A stretch of DNA of 14,856 nt, from contig CAJUNS010000040.1 in NCBI GenBank assembly GCA_910587995.1, positions 5,822 through 20,677 of the forward strand, read 5' to 3'. This document shows positions 13,572-14,856 of the stretch, one piece after another (positions within the stretch are counted from its first letter, which is position 1; every line of letters starts with the position of its first letter). Position numbers and translations under genes: made by a program. Source of the stretch: an uncultured Oscillospiraceae bacterium. Its GTDB lineage: Bacteria > Bacillota_A > Clostridia > Oscillospirales > Acutalibacteraceae. The notes under the pieces were generated by a model, which was not told the DNA's origin, searched no databases, and saw only the letters and a program-made list of their open reading frames with translations.

Positions 13572-14856
13572 TTAGGTAACAAGGTCGGTATAATCGGGCA
13601 CGTCGTGGTATTTTTTCCGAAGTTCCTCCAGTTTTTCCAGGGGGACGCCCTCGCCGGAGCGGCGGCCGCAGCGGGGGCAGGTTTCGCCGATGATGCCATT
13701 GTAGCCGCACACCGGGTCCCGGTCCACCGGGTGGTTTACCGAGCCATAGCCCACGCCCGCCTCCTTCATGCAGCGGATGACGCTTTCAAAGGCGTCGATA
13801 TTCTTGCAGATATCCCCATCCAGCTCCACATAGCTGATGTGGCCCGCATTGGTGAGAGCGTGGAAAGGGGCCTCCTTCTGGATTTTCTCAAAGGCGCTGA
13901 TGGGGTAATAGACCGGCACATGGAAGGAGTTGGTATAGTATTCCCGGTCGGTGACGCCCTCGATGATCCCGAATTTTTTCTTGTCAATGCGGGTGAAGGT
14001 GCCGGAAAGCCCCTCCCCCGGGGTGGCCAGCAAGGTAAAGTTCAGCCCGGTCTCCTGGGAGAGCCGGTCCATGCGCTCCCGCATATACGTAATGATCTCC
14101 AGCCCCAGCTGGTAGCTTTCCTGGCTCTCTCCGTGGTGCTTGCCGGTCAAGGCCTTCAGGGTCTCCGCCAGGCCGATGAAGCCCACCGACAGGGTGCCGT
14201 GCTTGAGCACCTCGGCCACCGAGTCGTTGCGGTCCAGCTTCTCCGAGTCGATCCACACCCCCTGCCCCATAAGGAAGGGGTAGTTGTAGGCCTTTTTGCT
14301 GCTCTGAATTTTAAAGCGGTGCATCAGCTGCTCCACGCACAGGTCTATGCGCTCATCCAGAATTTGGTAAAATTTCTTCACATCTCCCTTGGCCTCAATG
14401 CCAATGCGGGGCAGGTTCACCGAGGTAAAACTCAGATTGCCCCGGCCGCAGGTGGTCTCGTGGGTGCGGTCGTGGACATTGCCCATTACCCGGGTGCGGC
14501 AGCCCATGTAGGCCACTTCGGTGTCATAATCCCCGGCTTTATAATATTGCAGGTTAAAGGGCGCGTCCAAAAAGCTGAAATTGGGGAACAGCCGCTTGGC
14601 GGAGACCCGCATGGCCAGCTTGAACAGGTCATAGTTGGGATCGCCCTCCTTGTAGTTGACGCCCTCTTTCACCTTGAAAATCTGCACCGGGAAAATAGGG
14701 GTCTCCCCATCGCCCAGACCGGCCTCGGTGGCCAGCAGCAGGTTGTGAATGACCATGCGGCCCTGTTCGCTGGTGTCCGTGCCGTAGTTGAGGGAGGAGA
14801 AGGGCACCTGGGCCCCTGCCCGGGAGTTCATGGTGTTCAGGTTGTGCACCAGGGCC
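13572..14856 (-). CDS. nrdD: Anaerobic ribonucleoside-triphosphate reductase NrdD, large part (5' end outside window; lacks glycyl-radical tail)
   Basis: The frame runs off the right edge. The visible 427 residues are the C-terminal half to two-thirds of the class III reductase, which makes dNTPs from NTPs without oxygen. NrdD blocks include LNTMNSRAGAQVPFSSLNYG, YMGCRTRVMG (probable active-site cysteine, codon about 14499-14501), ETTCGRGNLSFTSVNLPRIG and a zinc-ribbon-like region DPVCGYNGIIGETCPRCG. Only three ribbon cysteines are seen; an aspartate stands where a CxxC partner is usual. The protein then ends with LEELRKKYHDVPDYTDLVT and TAA. Complete NrdD proteins continue after the ribbon into the glycyl-radical loop, which is absent here and encoded by the next gene. 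The N-terminal ATP-cone region would lie outside the window. Confidence 0.95.
   Translation of the reverse strand, partial: ALVHNLNTMNSRAGAQVPFSSLNYGTDTSEQGRMVIHNLLLATEAGLGDGETPIFPVQIFKVKEGVNYKEGDPNYDLFKLAMRVSAKRLFPNFSFLDAPFNLQYYKAGDYDTEVAYMGCRTRVMGNVHDRTHETTCGRGNLSFTSVNLPRIGIEAKGDVKKFYQILDERIDLCVEQLMHRFKIQSSKKAYNYPFLMGQGVWIDSEKLDRNDSVAEVLKHGTLSVGFIGLAETLKALTGKHHGESQESYQLGLEIITYMRERMDRLSQETGLNFTLLATPGEGLSGTFTRIDKKKFGIIEGVTDREYYTNSFHVPVYYPISAFEKIQKEAPFHALTNAGHISYVELDGDICKNIDAFESVIRCMKEAGVGYGSVNHPVDRDPVCGYNGIIGETCPRCGRRSGEGVPLEKLEELRKKYHDVPDYTDLVT

Noticed and set aside
13489..13574. Sequencing frameshift breaking one nrdD gene
   Set aside because: A single indel cannot join the frames: nrdD ends in consecutive TAA and TAG stops, the small gene has an in-frame TAG before its ATG plus its own AGGAGG, and the AT-rich spacer has no NrdD coding character. 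A larger assembly error cannot be excluded from this window.

Overview
The window is GC-rich bacterial DNA, densely coded on both strands. It looks like an anaerobic, Gram-positive-type gut Clostridia genome, probably Oscillospiraceae or a relative (inference). Evidence for this: the oxygen-sensitive class III ribonucleotide reductase genes, ferrous iron uptake (FeoA/FeoB), strong AGGAGG-type ribosome binding sites, near-consensus SigA promoters, and a GTP-type PEP carboxykinase. No tRNA, rRNA, IS element, prophage or CRISPR array was recognised.

Layout, left to right. (1) 1-2706, plus strand: the 3' end of a coiled-coil protein built from a 31-residue tandem repeat. It overlaps a U32/DUF3656 protein of the RlhA (23S rRNA C2501 hydroxylation) type. 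(2) 2707-3521: an intergenic stretch with a perfect 17-bp hairpin and a consensus promoter, then a small hydrophilic protein of unknown function and a bidirectional terminator. (3) 3561-6949, minus strand: the potassium uptake pair trkA-trkH, with its own promoter and a 5'-terminal hairpin, and upstream of it a DtxR/MntR-family metalloregulator. (4) 6950-9529: the regulator is divergent from feoA-feoB, which overlap by 14 nt. (5) 9530-10135: about 600 nt without a gene, holding an A/T hairpin, a ~200-bp sequence repeated twice in tandem at about 97% identity, a terminator, and the promoter of the next gene. (6) 10136-11908: GTP-dependent PEP carboxykinase, ended by a bidirectional terminator. 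(7) 12054-14856, minus strand: an anaerobic nucleotide-metabolism operon, read from right to left as nrdD (5' end outside the window), a 64-residue protein, surE and nrdG.

The most interesting point is in region 7. The nrdD reading frame stops right after its zinc-ribbon region and lacks the C-terminal glycyl-radical segment. That segment, with an RITGY motif and the RAEERDRVKH-type tail, is encoded 83 nt downstream as a separate 64-residue protein with its own strong ribosome binding site. The two are in different frames, and in-frame stops close both sides. This suggests a class III ribonucleotide reductase whose glycyl-radical loop is a detached, replaceable polypeptide. The small gene overlaps surE by an ATGA, and surE is 2 nt from nrdG, so the detached loop, the nucleotidase and the activase appear translationally coupled.

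The other genes fit an anaerobe's metal and ion physiology. The metalloregulator beside feoAB keeps an MntR-type ligand set (D26, E29, H96, E117, E120, H121), which raises the question of whether it senses manganese, iron or both. All functional calls come from motif recognition by eye; no database search was possible.
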